Assembly: GCA_021845985.1 (NCBI GenBank)
Contig: JAJZES010000007.1
Location: 1-64,000, forward strand
Origin: Pseudomonadota bacterium
Lineage (GTDB): Bacteria > Pseudomonadota > Alphaproteobacteria > Acetobacterales > Acetobacteraceae
DNA: 64,000 nt
Direction: 5' to 3'
A program made the position numbers and the translations under genes. Below the pieces are notes generated by a model, which worked only from the letters and a program-made list of their open reading frames with translations, made no database searches and was not told the origin of the DNA. This document shows, piece by piece, positions 26,608-34,524 of the stretch (position 1 is the stretch's first letter; each line of letters begins with the position of its first letter).

Positions 26608-27363
26608 TCACCCGGCCGGGGTTTGCGCCGCCAGCGTGTCGCGGTACATCGCCACCGCGCCGGCCCAGCCGAGCACCAGCGCATCGGCCGTCAACTCATG
26701 GCCGATCGACGCCTCCGCCACCGCCGGCAGGGCGGCGAGCAGCGGCGGCAGATTGTCGAGATTGAGGTCGTGGCCGATATTGACCGCCATGCCCAGCGCC
26801 GCCGCCGCCCGCGCCGTTGCCGCGCAGGCGGCGCGCGCCGCCTGCGCGTCGCCGGCGCGGAACGCCGCGGCGTAGCCGCCGGTGTAGATCTCGATCGCAT
26901 CCGCCCCGACCGCGCGCGCCGGCGCCACCGCGGCCGAATCGGGATCGACGAACAGCACCACCCGGCAGCGCCAGCGATGCAGCCGCGCCACCGCGGCCGC
27001 CACCAGCGCCGCCGTCTGTCCGCTCAGCCGCCAGCCTTCCTCGGAGGTCAGCACGCCCGGTGCGTCGGGCACCAGCGTCACCTGTTCCGGCTGCACGGTC
27101 TCGACCAGAGCGAGGAAGTCGGCGTCGGGAAATCCCTCGATGTTGAACTCGAAGCCGGGACGCCAGGGGGCGATCACCTCGGCCAGGGCGGCGATATCGG
27201 CGCGGCGGATATGCCGCTCGTCGGGGCGCGGATGCACCGTGATGCCATGCGCCCCCGCCGTGTGAACCGCCCGTGCGAAGCCCGCCAGGTCGGGCACGCC
27301 GGTCCGCCGCGCATTGCGCAGCAGCGCGATCTTGTTGAGGTTGACCGACAGCCGCGCCATCAT
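26608..27363 (-). CDS. pdxJ: Pyridoxine 5'-phosphate synthase PdxJ
   Basis: Condenses 1-deoxyxylulose 5-phosphate with aminoacetone 3-phosphate to pyridoxine 5'-phosphate, the last ring-closing step of the DXP-dependent vitamin B6 pathway. 251 residues with SVNLNKIALLRNARR at the start, GITVHPRPDERHI, FNIEGFP and TLVPDAPG, the usual PdxJ segments. The ATG at 27363 (ATG ATG) has GGAG 5 bases upstream, and that site overlaps the stop of the upstream dioxygenase gene, two bases away, so translation is coupled. The pdxA gene starts divergently 0.8 kb away. Confidence 0.95.
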   Translation of the reverse strand: MMARLSVNLNKIALLRNARRTGVPDLAGFARAVHTAGAHGITVHPRPDERHIRRADIAALAEVIAPWRPGFEFNIEGFPDADFLALVETVQPEQVTLVPDAPGVLTSEEGWRLSGQTAALVAAAVARLHRWRCRVVLFVDPDSAAVAPARAVGADAIEIYTGGYAAAFRAGDAQAARAACAATARAAAALGMAVNIGHDLNLDNLPPLLAALPAVAEASIGHELTADALVLGWAGAVAMYRDTLAAQTPAG

Positions 27364-27365
27364 TC

Positions 27366-28106
27366 TCACTCCCGCCGGAAGGTCAGCACCAGCACATCCC
27401 GCCATGCCGGCGCCGCCGGGTCCAGGGGCAGGATCGGCGTCACCCCGTGGAACACCCGCGCGTCATCGACCAGCGCCGCGTCTTGTGGCGCGGTCAGCAC
27501 GAAACTGCCGAGCGGGGCGCCGCGCAGGTCACAGACGCGGGTTTCGCCGCTGGCGACGTTCTGCCGCCGCACCAGCAGCACCAGCACCCAATCGACCCCG
27601 TCGCGGTGCATGCCCTCGGGCGTCGGCCGGCCCTCGCTGTCGGCCCGCGCCTCGATGCGGAACTGGTGCATCTCGACATGCCACACCGCGGGGCGCGTCG
27701 CCGGCGGGGTGAGGGCGCTGAACAGGGCATCGCTGGTGGCGATGATCGCCTGCGTCGCCGGGTGGGCGGCGATGGCGTCGGTCACCGGCTCGAACCAGCG
27801 GGCGATGCCGCCGTTGAGCGCGTTGTAGTCGCGGCTCTGATAATGCGGCTGCTGCGGCTTGCGGCGCAGCTCGCCGGCGGCGACGGCGAAGGTGGCGAAG
27901 CGGCGGCGGCGGTAGCGTCCGCCATCGGCCATGTAGAGATCGAGGCCGAGATCGTCCCAGCTTGCGGCGAACCCGTCCCAGTCGGCCAGCCCGCCGTGGC
28001 GCAGCACTGGGCGCAGCACCTCGGCGCGGACATGGGCGAAGCCCTCGGCGTCCAGCGATGCGGCGGCCTCCGCCAGTCCGGCCGGTAGCTTCACGCCCTG
28101 ATCCAT
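27366..28106 (-). CDS. 2OG-Fe(II) dioxygenase family protein (PF10014-like)
   Basis: A 246-residue protein of the 2-oxoglutarate/Fe(II)-dependent family that includes amino-acid hydroxylases such as isoleucine dioxygenase. The iron site is H-x-D in MHRDGVDWVLV (near residue 167) with a distal histidine in FHGVTPI (about 225). The 2-oxoglutarate arginine is likely in the final DVLVLTFRRE. Start ATG at 28106 with GGGAGAG upstream. Coupled to pdxJ two bases downstream and divergent from pdxA. The substrate is unknown. The link to B6 metabolism is only by position. Confidence 0.82.
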   Translation of the reverse strand: MDQGVKLPAGLAEAAASLDAEGFAHVRAEVLRPVLRHGGLADWDGFAASWDDLGLDLYMADGGRYRRRRFATFAVAAGELRRKPQQPHYQSRDYNALNGGIARWFEPVTDAIAAHPATQAIIATSDALFSALTPPATRPAVWHVEMHQFRIEARADSEGRPTPEGMHRDGVDWVLVLLVRRQNVASGETRVCDLRGAPLGSFVLTAPQDAALVDDARVFHGVTPILPLDPAAPAWRDVLVLTFRRE

Positions 28107-28191
28107 CGCGCCACTCTCCCGCCCGCGTCGCCGACAGGGTATCCAACGCCGCGCCGCGCGCCACTCCCGGCGCGGCAGAGGAGCGATGCCC

Positions 28192-29166
28192 ATGCAACAG
28201 GCGCCGATCGCGGTGACGATGGGCGATCCGGCCGGGATCGGCCCGGAGATCGCCGCCCGCATGTTCGCCGAAGGACCGCCGGCGCCGGCGCTGCTGATCG
28301 GCGACGCGGCGGCGTTGCGTCGGGCGCTGGCGTCGATCGGCGCCGATCTGGCGGTGCGCCCGATCGCCGACCCGGCGGAGGCCCGGTTTGATCCCGGCAG
28401 CATCGACCTGCTGGCGGCCGGCCCGCCCTGCGCGGTCGCGGCCGGGCGGATCGACGCGGCGGCCGGCGCGGCGAGCTTCGCCTATGTCGAGCGGGCCATC
28501 GCCGAGGCGCTGGCCGGACGGGTGCGCGCCATCGTCACCGCGCCGATCAGCAAGGCGGCATGGCATGCGGCGGGCATCGGCTTCCCCGGTCATACCGAAC
28601 TGCTCGCCGCCCGTGCCGGGGTGACGGAGTTCGCCATGATGATGGCCAACGAGACGCTGCGGGTGGTGCTGGTCAGCATCCATGTGGCGCTGGCCGAGGC
28701 GGTGCGTGCCGTCACCCCGGCGGCCGAGGGCCGCGCCATCCGCCTCGCCGATGCGGCGCTGCGCCGCGCTGGCATCGCCCGCCCGCGCATCGCCGTCGCC
28801 GGCCTCAACCCGCATGCCGGCGAGGACGGACAATTCGGCCGCGAGGAGATCGACATCATCGCCCCCGCCATCGCGGCGGCGCGCGAAGCGGGCATCGACG
28901 CCAGCGGCCCATGGCCGGGCGACACCGTGTTCATGCGCGCCCGGCGGGGTGATTTCGATGCGGTGGTGGCGCAGTACCACGACCAGGGGCTGATCCCGGT
29001 GAAGTATCTCGGCCTGGATGACGGAGTGAATGTGACGCTCGGCCTGCCGTTCGTGCGCACCAGTCCCGACCACGGCACCGCCTTCGACATCGCCGGCAGC
29101 GGGCACGCCCGCGCGGCCAGTCTGATCGCCGCGGCGCGGCTCGCCGACAGCATGGCGCGGGGCTAG
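28192..29166 (+). CDS. pdxA: 4-hydroxythreonine-4-phosphate dehydrogenase PdxA
   Basis: NAD-dependent oxidation of 4-hydroxythreonine phosphate to the ketone that becomes aminoacetone phosphate, the step feeding PdxJ. About 324 residues. MGDPAGIGPEI at the start is the family signature; metal ligands lie in FPGHTELLA, VSIHVALAE and AQYHDQGL; the C-terminal SPDHGTAFDIAG is conserved. I prefer the ATG at 28192, 8 bases after GAGGAG; the ATG at 28186 is closer to that site. Likely heads an operon with the DUF423, RlmM-like and VOC genes (spacings 2, -4, -4). Confidence 0.95.
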   Translation: MQQAPIAVTMGDPAGIGPEIAARMFAEGPPAPALLIGDAAALRRALASIGADLAVRPIADPAEARFDPGSIDLLAAGPPCAVAAGRIDAAAGAASFAYVERAIAEALAGRVRAIVTAPISKAAWHAAGIGFPGHTELLAARAGVTEFAMMMANETLRVVLVSIHVALAEAVRAVTPAAEGRAIRLADAALRRAGIARPRIAVAGLNPHAGEDGQFGREEIDIIAPAIAAAREAGIDASGPWPGDTVFMRARRGDFDAVVAQYHDQGLIPVKYLGLDDGVNVTLGLPFVRTSPDHGTAFDIAGSGHARAASLIAAARLADSMARG

Positions 29167-29168
29167 GC

Positions 29169-29528
29169 ATGGACCGTCTGTGGATCGGCCTCGGCGCCCT
29201 CGCCGGGCTGCTGGCGGTGGCGATGGCGGCGGCGCTGGCGCATCTGGTGGCGCAGCCGCAGGCGCAGGCGATCGCCGGGCGTGCCCTGCAGATGCAGGGG
29301 TGGCATGCGCTGGCGCTGTTCGGGGTCGGGCTGTGGGCGCGGCGCGGCGGGGTGCTGGCGCATCTCGCCGGGGCGGCGTTCGCCCTCGGCCTGCTGGCGT
29401 TTTGCGGTGCGGTCTATGCGCTGGCGCTGCGCGGGGTGCATCTCGGATCGCTGGCGCCGGTCGGTGGCACGCTGCTGATGCTGGGCTGGCTGCTGCTCGG
29501 CCTGTCGGCACTGCGCCCGCGCGCATGA
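29169..29528 (+). CDS. DUF423 inner-membrane protein
   Basis: A 119-residue membrane protein with four hydrophobic segments and little polar sequence. It has the DUF423 pattern: GALAGLLAVAMAAALAHL, then MQGWHALALFGVG, and PVGGTLLMLGWLLLG. Function unknown. It begins 2 bases after pdxA and overlaps the next gene by ATGA. Confidence 0.85.
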   Translation: MDRLWIGLGALAGLLAVAMAAALAHLVAQPQAQAIAGRALQMQGWHALALFGVGLWARRGGVLAHLAGAAFALGLLAFCGAVYALALRGVHLGSLAPVGGTLLMLGWLLLGLSALRPRA

Positions 29529-30433
29529 TCGCCAGCGCCTATCTGGCAGCCGAGGGACTGGACAGCGTGCTGGCCGAGGCGCTGGCCCGGCGCGGCATCG
29601 GCATTGCCGGGTGGCACGGCAGTCTCGCCCTGTCGCCCGATCCGCCGGCGGCGATTGCCTGGGCGCTCGACACCTGGATCGCGCCGGTGGAGCTTGCCGC
29701 AACCTCGGTCAAGGCGGCGGCGGACGCGCTGCGCGAGGTGCAGCGCAACTGGTCCAACTATGCCGCCGGACAGCATCGCCGCTCCGCCCTGATCGCCGCG
29801 CGGCTGCCGCCGGTCAGTGCCCGGCCGCTGGTGTTTCCCGCCGCCGCGCCGACCGCGCCGCTCGGCGCCTGGACCCTGCTGGCGCCGCAGCGGATGCTGG
29901 CGAGCGCCGCCAAGACCAGCCCGTTTCCCAACGGCGCATGCCGCTTCGTCGAGGACCGCGCCAACCCGCCGAGCCGCGCCTATCTCAAGCTGTGGGAGGC
30001 ACTGACGCTGTTCGGCGCGTGGCCGGGGCCGGGCGCGCGGTGCCTCGATCTCGGCGCCGCGCCGGGCGGCTGGACCTGGGCGCTGGCGGCGCTGGGGGCG
30101 TCGGTGACGGCGGTGGACAAGGCGCCGCTGGCGCCCGGCGTCGCCGCCATGCCGGGGGTGGTCTGGCGCCAGGGCAGCGCCTTCGCCGAGCCGCCAGAGC
30201 CGGTCGATTGGCTGGTCTGCGACGTGATCGCCTATCCGCGCCGGCTGCTGGCGCTGGTCGAACGCTGGATCGCCGCCGGCGCGGCGCGGCACATTGTCTG
30301 CACGGTGAAGTTTCAGGGCGCCACCGACCATGACGCGGCCGACGCCTTCGCCGCCATTCCGGGCGGCCGGCTGTGCCATCTGTGGCACAACAAGCACGAG
30401 CTGACCTTTCTCTGGAGCGGAGCGGCGCGATGA
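29525..30433 (+). CDS. RlmM-like rRNA 2'-O-methyltransferase (FtsJ fold)
   Basis: A 302-residue SAM-dependent methyltransferase. The RrmJ/FtsJ pattern is present: SRAYLKLWEAL (catalytic Lys in a K-x-W context), motif I LDLGAAPGGWTW, motif IV VDWLVCDVIAYP and a late lysine in CTVKFQGATDHD. The N-terminal 110 residues form a THUMP-like RNA-binding part. Closest family is RlmM, which methylates the ribose of C2498 in 23S rRNA. Overlaps DUF423 upstream and the VOC gene downstream by 4 bases each. Confidence 0.85.
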   Translation: MIASAYLAAEGLDSVLAEALARRGIGIAGWHGSLALSPDPPAAIAWALDTWIAPVELAATSVKAAADALREVQRNWSNYAAGQHRRSALIAARLPPVSARPLVFPAAAPTAPLGAWTLLAPQRMLASAAKTSPFPNGACRFVEDRANPPSRAYLKLWEALTLFGAWPGPGARCLDLGAAPGGWTWALAALGASVTAVDKAPLAPGVAAMPGVVWRQGSAFAEPPEPVDWLVCDVIAYPRRLLALVERWIAAGAARHIVCTVKFQGATDHDAADAFAAIPGGRLCHLWHNKHELTFLWSGAAR

Positions 30434-30888
30434 CCCCGCGCATTACCCATGTCCTGGAGACCGCGCTCTACGTCGCCGATCTCGATCGCGCGGCGGCGCT
30501 CTACCGCCGCCTGTTCGGCTTCCCCGAGTTCATGCGCGATGCGCGGATGTGCGCCCTCGGGGTGCCGGGGGCGCAGGTGCTGCTGCTGTTCCGCCAGGGC
30601 GCCACGACGGCGCCGAGCCGCACGCCGGGCGGCATCATCCCGCCGCATGACGGGCAGGGGCGGCTGCATCTGTGCTTCGCCATTCCGGCCGCTGATCTGG
30701 AGGGCTGGCAGGCCCGCCTCGCCGCGCAGGGCGTCGCGGTGGAGAGCCGGGTCGTCTGGCCCGGCGGTCTCAGCGTCAGCCTCTATTTCCGCGACCCGGA
30801 CGAACACTCGCTGGAACTGGCGACGCCGCGCCTGTGGCCGAACTACGTGGCGTCAGCGGACGCTTCGCCGCCCGCGCCAGCAGGGTGA
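30430..30888 (+). CDS. VOC-family (glyoxalase-fold) protein
   Basis: A 152-residue single-domain protein of the vicinal-oxygen-chelate superfamily. It has HVLETALYVADLDRAAALYRRLFGFP at the start, the second repeat LHLCFAIP, and a metal-binding EHSLELATP end (Glu). The substrate is unknown; dioxygenases, lyases and resistance proteins share the fold. Overlaps the methyltransferase by ATGA. Its last 113 bases overlap the 3' end of the FTR1 gene on the other strand. Confidence 0.85.
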   Translation: MTPRITHVLETALYVADLDRAAALYRRLFGFPEFMRDARMCALGVPGAQVLLLFRQGATTAPSRTPGGIIPPHDGQGRLHLCFAIPAADLEGWQARLAAQGVAVESRVVWPGGLSVSLYFRDPDEHSLELATPRLWPNYVASADASPPAPAG

Positions 30889-31657
30889 TGGCGAGCACCG
30901 TGCCACCCCAGGCGAGCAGCTGCAGCGCGTCCGGCTGTTCGGTGTAGCCGATCAGCGTGTGCAGCAGCCGGCCGGGGATCGACTGCTCGGACAGCAGGCC
31001 CGAACTGTCCCACAGCGGCGTCAGCATGGTCTGTGCCAGCCCGCCCTGTTGCAGGAAGCCCACCGCCTGCGCCGCCATGCCGGCGGCCAGCAGGGTGATG
31101 AGGAAACTGGTCGCCTGGAACAGCCGCCCGGCCGGGATCGACAGCAGGCCGAGATACATCAGCACCGCCACCGCGCCGCCCGCCGCGATGCCCAGCGCGC
31201 CGCCGGCGGCGACCGCGGTGGCGGAGGCACCACCGCCCGACACCACGCCATAAAGAAACAGCACAACCTCGGCGCCCTCGCGCAGCACGGCGATGCCGAC
31301 CACCACCGCAAGCGCCGCCGGCGGTCGCTCGCCGGCGGCGACGCGGGCGCCGACCTGGCGCAGCTCGCGCGTCATCTCCCGCGCATGCCGAGACATCCAG
31401 ATATTGTGCCAGGCCAGCATCAGCACCGCGGCGAGCAGCACGGCGGCGTTGAACACCTCCTGGCCGGCGCCCTGGAACAGGGCGGCAAGGCGGCCGGCGA
31501 ACACGGCGAGCAGGCAGGCGCCGAGCACCCCGCCGAGCACGCCGCCGGCCACCATCCGGCCGCGCCCGGCGACGCCGCGCGTCGCCGCCAGCACGATGCC
31601 GACGATCAGCCCGGCCTCGATGATTTCGCGAAAGACGATGATGAGGGCGGCGAGCAT
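30776..31657 (-). CDS. FTR1-family high-affinity iron permease
   Basis: Inner-membrane ferric/ferrous iron permease. 293 residues with seven hydrophobic helices and the two diagnostic iron-binding motifs, REIIE at residues 10-14 and REGAE at 126-130. The last 40 residues are a charged Pro/Arg/Ser tail overlapping the convergent VOC gene by 113 bases. Transcribed after a cupredoxin-like gene 9 bases upstream. The pair resembles the core of FtrBC/EfeUO systems, but no P19-type periplasmic iron protein or ferredoxin is present here. Confidence 0.9.
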   Translation of the reverse strand: MLAALIIVFREIIEAGLIVGIVLAATRGVAGRGRMVAGGVLGGVLGACLLAVFAGRLAALFQGAGQEVFNAAVLLAAVLMLAWHNIWMSRHAREMTRELRQVGARVAAGERPPAALAVVVGIAVLREGAEVVLFLYGVVSGGGASATAVAAGGALGIAAGGAVAVLMYLGLLSIPAGRLFQATSFLITLLAAGMAAQAVGFLQQGGLAQTMLTPLWDSSGLLSEQSIPGRLLHTLIGYTEQPDALQLLAWGGTVLAITLLARAAKRPLTPRSSATGAASPVPASVRPGRGNRG

Positions 31658-31666
31658 GTCCCGATC

Positions 31667-31993
31667 CTACTCCGCCACCAGCACGCCGTGGGCGCTGTCT
31701 TCGTGATATTCGCCGACGAACTTGTAGCTGCCGGGCCGGAGCGGGCGGATGCGGATGATCGCCGTGCCGTTGCCGGCGATGATCTTTTCGACCTTCAGCG
31801 CGGTCGATTCAAACTCCTCGGCGGTCGCGTCCTGGTTCTTCACCTGCAGCACCACCGGCTGCCCGGCCTTCACGTGGATCTCGGCCGGGGAGAACACATG
31901 GCCGCTGATCGTCAGCTCCTGCACCGGGTCGTCGGCGCGGGCGGCGAGCGGGGCGAGCAGCAGCGCGACAAGCAGGAGGCGGGACAAGGGCAT
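31667..31993 (-). CDS. Periplasmic cupredoxin-like iron-uptake protein
   Basis: A 108-residue secreted protein: a signal peptide MPLSRLLLVALLLAPLAARA, then a single cupredoxin domain (SGHVFSPAEIHVKAGQPV, ending GSYKFVGEYHEDSAHGVL). This matches the EfeO/FtrB-type cupredoxins that pair with FTR1 permeases, probably oxidising or passing iron. The ATG at 31993 begins the signal peptide; the frame to 32047 does not. Directly upstream is a Fur-box-like palindrome over the promoter. Metal ligand identity is not certain from sequence. Confidence 0.82.
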   Translation of the reverse strand: MPLSRLLLVALLLAPLAARADDPVQELTISGHVFSPAEIHVKAGQPVVLQVKNQDATAEEFESTALKVEKIIAGNGTAIIRIRPLRPGSYKFVGEYHEDSAHGVLVAE

Positions 31994-32030
31994 GCTCCGG
32001 GCGGCGGAGGCGCGGCATGCGCCTCTGCGG

Positions 32031-32064
32031 TTGCGAATTACTCGCAATTGCCGGCCGACGTCAA
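32031..32064 (-). promoter_or_regulatory. Sigma70-like promoter with overlapping Fur-box-like palindrome
   Basis: On the minus strand, TTGACG (32064-32059) and AGTAAT (32042-32037) are 16 bases apart, a good -35/-10 pair upstream of the cupredoxin start. A near-perfect palindrome TTGCGA-ATTAC-TCGCAA at 32031-32047 covers the -10 element. It has the 7-1-7 form TGCGAAT-T-ACTCGCA (one mismatch), close to Fur boxes. Repression of the iron-uptake pair when iron is plentiful is the natural reading. The operator identity is inferred. Confidence 0.6.
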
Positions 32065-32071
32065 GCCCGCT

Positions 32072-32413
32072 TCATTTGCGGGCCTTGCGGGCAGCGTAGC
32101 GGGCGTCGCGCGCCGCCTTCTGCTGGGCGGCCAGCGCGCGGACGGCGGCGGCCTCCTCGGCGGCGATGCGGGCGGCCTCGGCTTCCTGTGACTTCTTTTC
32201 AGCCAGCAGGCGGGCTTCCTCGGCGGCGCGTTCGGCGGCGCGGATGGCCTGCCGCTCCTCGCGCGCCTTGGCCAGCGCCATCTGGGCGGCGATGCGCTCC
32301 TGCACCGCCGGATCATCCGGACCGGGCTGGGCCTTGAACTTTTCGAGGATGGCGCGCTTGGCCGCGGCGGCGGCCGTGCGACGGTCGTTGAAGGTATCCT
32401 TGTGGCCGGCCAT
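32072..32413 (-). CDS. DUF6481 family protein
   Basis: A 113-residue, highly charged Ala/Glu/Arg/Lys helical protein. It has FNDRRTAAAAAKRAILEKFKAQP at the start, a long single helix, and the tail QQKAARDARYAARKARK typical of DUF6481. Common in alphaproteobacteria; function unknown. It is upstream of the iron genes on the same strand but separated by their own promoter. Confidence 0.8.
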   Translation of the reverse strand: MAGHKDTFNDRRTAAAAAKRAILEKFKAQPGPDDPAVQERIAAQMALAKAREERQAIRAAERAAEEARLLAEKKSQEAEAARIAAEEAAAVRALAAQQKAARDARYAARKARK

Positions 32414-32548
32414 TCCTGCTCAGTCTCCTTGTGGCGTCAGCGGCATAGCCGATCGGGCGGCGCCGTCCAAGACATTGCTTGGTACGCAATTTGCTGTGTC
32501 TGCGCGGCGCGCGTAGCATCGCGGCTCGCCACAACAGCGGGGCCGCGG

Positions 32549-33535
32549 ATGACCGGGGGCGCAGTGAAACGGGCGTCGCTGCTGATCGTGCTGGCCGCCC
32601 TGCCGATGCTCGTCGCCGCCGCGGCAGCCGCCGACACCGTCAGGATCGCCCATGCCACCTGGGTCGGCTTCGGCCCGCTGTACATCGCCCGCGACCGCGG
32701 CTTGTTCAAGAAGAACGGCGTCGATGTCGCGTTGATGACGAGCGAGGATGCGAGCGAGCGGTTTGCCGCGCTGGGCGCCGATCGCATCCAGATGATCGCC
32801 GGCAGCGTCGCTGCCGGGGTGCTCCATCTGGCCACGCCGGGCGACCTCAAATACGTCGCCGCCCTCGACGATTCGGACGGCGGCGACGGCATTCTCGCCC
32901 GCCGCGACATCACCACCCTGGCCGCTCTCAGGGGCCGGACGGTGGGCTTCAACGACGGCTCGGCGGCGGAGTTCTACCTCAATGTGCTGCTGGCCAAGGC
33001 GGGACTGAGCGAGCGTGACATCAGCATCGAGCGGATGAGCGAGGCTGCGGCCGGCCAGGCCTTCACCGCCGGCCGGCTCGACGCCGCGGTCATCCGGCAA
33101 CCCTGGCTCAGCCGCGACCGGGCAACGCCGTCGGGGCATCTGCTGGTCGATAGCGCGACCACGCCGGGCCTGATCACCGACGCGCTGATCGTCAGGACCG
33201 GCTGGGCGGCGTCGCACCCGGCCGCGGTCGCGGCGGTGGTGCGGTCGTGGAACGAGGCGGTTGCCTTCTACGCCGCCCATCCCGACGACGCGATCCAGAT
33301 CATGGCCAGGGCGGTTGGCGGCGGCACCACCGACCCGGCGGCGTTCAAGGCGATGCTCGGCGGCGTCCGCTTCTACGACGCCGCCGCCAATGCGGCGTTC
33401 TTCGGCACCCCGGCGCGACCCGGCCCGCTCTATGACACGGTGCAGGCGGCGATCGAGATCTGGTCGAGCCGCGGCATGCTGCGGGTCGCGGCGACGCCGG
33501 CCGAGCTGATCACCGACAGCTACCTCAGCCAGTAG
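32549..33535 (+). CDS. ABC transporter substrate-binding protein, NMT1/SsuA-like
   Basis: A 328-residue periplasmic binding protein. After a signal peptide (hydrophobic to about AAAAADTVRI) the family pattern follows: IAHATWVGFGPLYIARDRGLF, with a typical NMT1/THI5-like fold and the RGRTVGFNDGSAAEFYLN segment. These proteins bind nitrate, sulfonates, taurine or pyrimidine precursors; which one cannot be told. Start ATG at 32549, or GTG at 32564 with GGGGGC upstream. There are no permease or ATPase genes next to it, so it is an orphan. Confidence 0.8.
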   Translation: MTGGAVKRASLLIVLAALPMLVAAAAAADTVRIAHATWVGFGPLYIARDRGLFKKNGVDVALMTSEDASERFAALGADRIQMIAGSVAAGVLHLATPGDLKYVAALDDSDGGDGILARRDITTLAALRGRTVGFNDGSAAEFYLNVLLAKAGLSERDISIERMSEAAAGQAFTAGRLDAAVIRQPWLSRDRATPSGHLLVDSATTPGLITDALIVRTGWAASHPAAVAAVVRSWNEAVAFYAAHPDDAIQIMARAVGGGTTDPAAFKAMLGGVRFYDAAANAAFFGTPARPGPLYDTVQAAIEIWSSRGMLRVAATPAELITDSYLSQ

Positions 33536-33657
33536 CCGGCTTGCGGCGCTGGCGGCGGCCGGCCGATGCGTCGCCCGCGCCCGATAGCGCAGCACGATAC
33601 GGAGTGCCCGCAGCACGCCGCCGGCACAGGATTTCCCCACTGGCACAGGAGAGTCCG

Positions 33658-34149
33658 ATGACCGCGTTTCGCTGCATTGCCATCCCGACCGAAACCGCCG
33701 AGCGCTTCCGCCGCACCGATGCCGACGACCGCGGCAACCCGCTGCGCCATGTCACCGCCGCCGCCGCCGTCGGCTTCCCGTGCCGCCATTGCCTGGAGTT
33801 TGCCGCACCGGGCGAGATGATGTTGCTCGGCTCCTACGACCTGCCCGGACCGCAGGGCATCTATTGGACCCCCAGCCCGATCTTCGTGCATGCGCGGCGC
33901 TGCGACCGCTTCACCGCCGACACGGTGGCGCCGATCGTCGCCCGCGGCAGCCTGGTTTCGGTGCGCGCCTATGATGCCGCCGACCAGTGCCTCTATGATC
34001 TCGGCGAGGTTTCGCCCGGACCCGACGCGCCGGCGCTGCTGGAACGCGCCTTCGCCGACCCACGCACGGCGTTCGTCAACGTCCACACCGCCCGGCCCGG
34101 CTGCCTGCTGTCCCGCGTCGAGCGGGCCGCCGGGCATATTGCCACCTGA
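33658..34149 (+). CDS. DUF1203 domain protein
   Basis: A 163-residue soluble protein of the DUF1203 family: MTAFRCIAIP at the start, FPCRHCLEFAAPGE with two cysteines, GIYWTPSPIFVHARRCDRF, and FVNVHTARPGC at the end. AGGAGAG lies 5 bases before the ATG. No function is known; the cysteine pair CRHC could bind metal or form a redox site (speculation). Confidence 0.8.
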   Translation: MTAFRCIAIPTETAERFRRTDADDRGNPLRHVTAAAAVGFPCRHCLEFAAPGEMMLLGSYDLPGPQGIYWTPSPIFVHARRCDRFTADTVAPIVARGSLVSVRAYDAADQCLYDLGEVSPGPDAPALLERAFADPRTAFVNVHTARPGCLLSRVERAAGHIAT

Positions 34150-34203
34150 CGCCGGCTTGCCCATCATGTTGAGCAAGGGGTGACCCTATAGGCGAGCCGC
34201 AGC

Positions 34204-34524
34204 ATGGCCGAACCACAGCTCTCCGTGCGCAGCCTGAAGGCACGCGATCTCGCCCACCGGCTTGCGCGCCGGGAGCGGCGTTCGGTCGCCGAGGTGGTGG
34301 AGCGTGCGCTTGAAGCCTACGCGGCGCGCGCGGCCGGCGGCGAATCCGCCGAGGACTTCTACGCACGCCTGTCAGCCGATTACGGCAGCGACGTCGAACT
34401 GGAGGCGGTAATCCGCGCGGGCCGGCGACCCAATCCTGGCCCGGATTTTTGGTCCTTCTTGATACCAACGTCATTTCGGAAGCGCTGCGTAAGGCGCCCG
34501 ATGCCCGTGTCATCGCATGGTTGA
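34204..34524 (+). CDS. VapB-type antitoxin, C-terminally extended
   Basis: A 106-residue antitoxin of the FitA/plasmid-stability type. It has a ribbon-helix-helix start (LSVRSLKARDLAHRLARRERRSVAEVVERAL) and the toxin-wrapping tail AEDFYARLSADYGSDVELEAVIRAGRRPNPGP. Family members stop right after NPG-x-[DE]. Here the frame continues another 24 residues, overlapping vapC by 76 bases. Changes at the usual TATGA stop/start junction (34447-34452 reads TTTTGG) would explain both the lost stop and the toxin's TTG start. Confidence 0.72.
   Translation: MAEPQLSVRSLKARDLAHRLARRERRSVAEVVERALEAYAARAAGGESAEDFYARLSADYGSDVELEAVIRAGRRPNPGPDFWSFLIPTSFRKRCVRRPMPVSSHG

Noticed and set aside
26599-26610. GACGCCGGCGTC palindrome after the araC-type gene
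   Set aside because: It overlaps the pdxJ stop and is a common GC palindrome; not distinguishable from chance.
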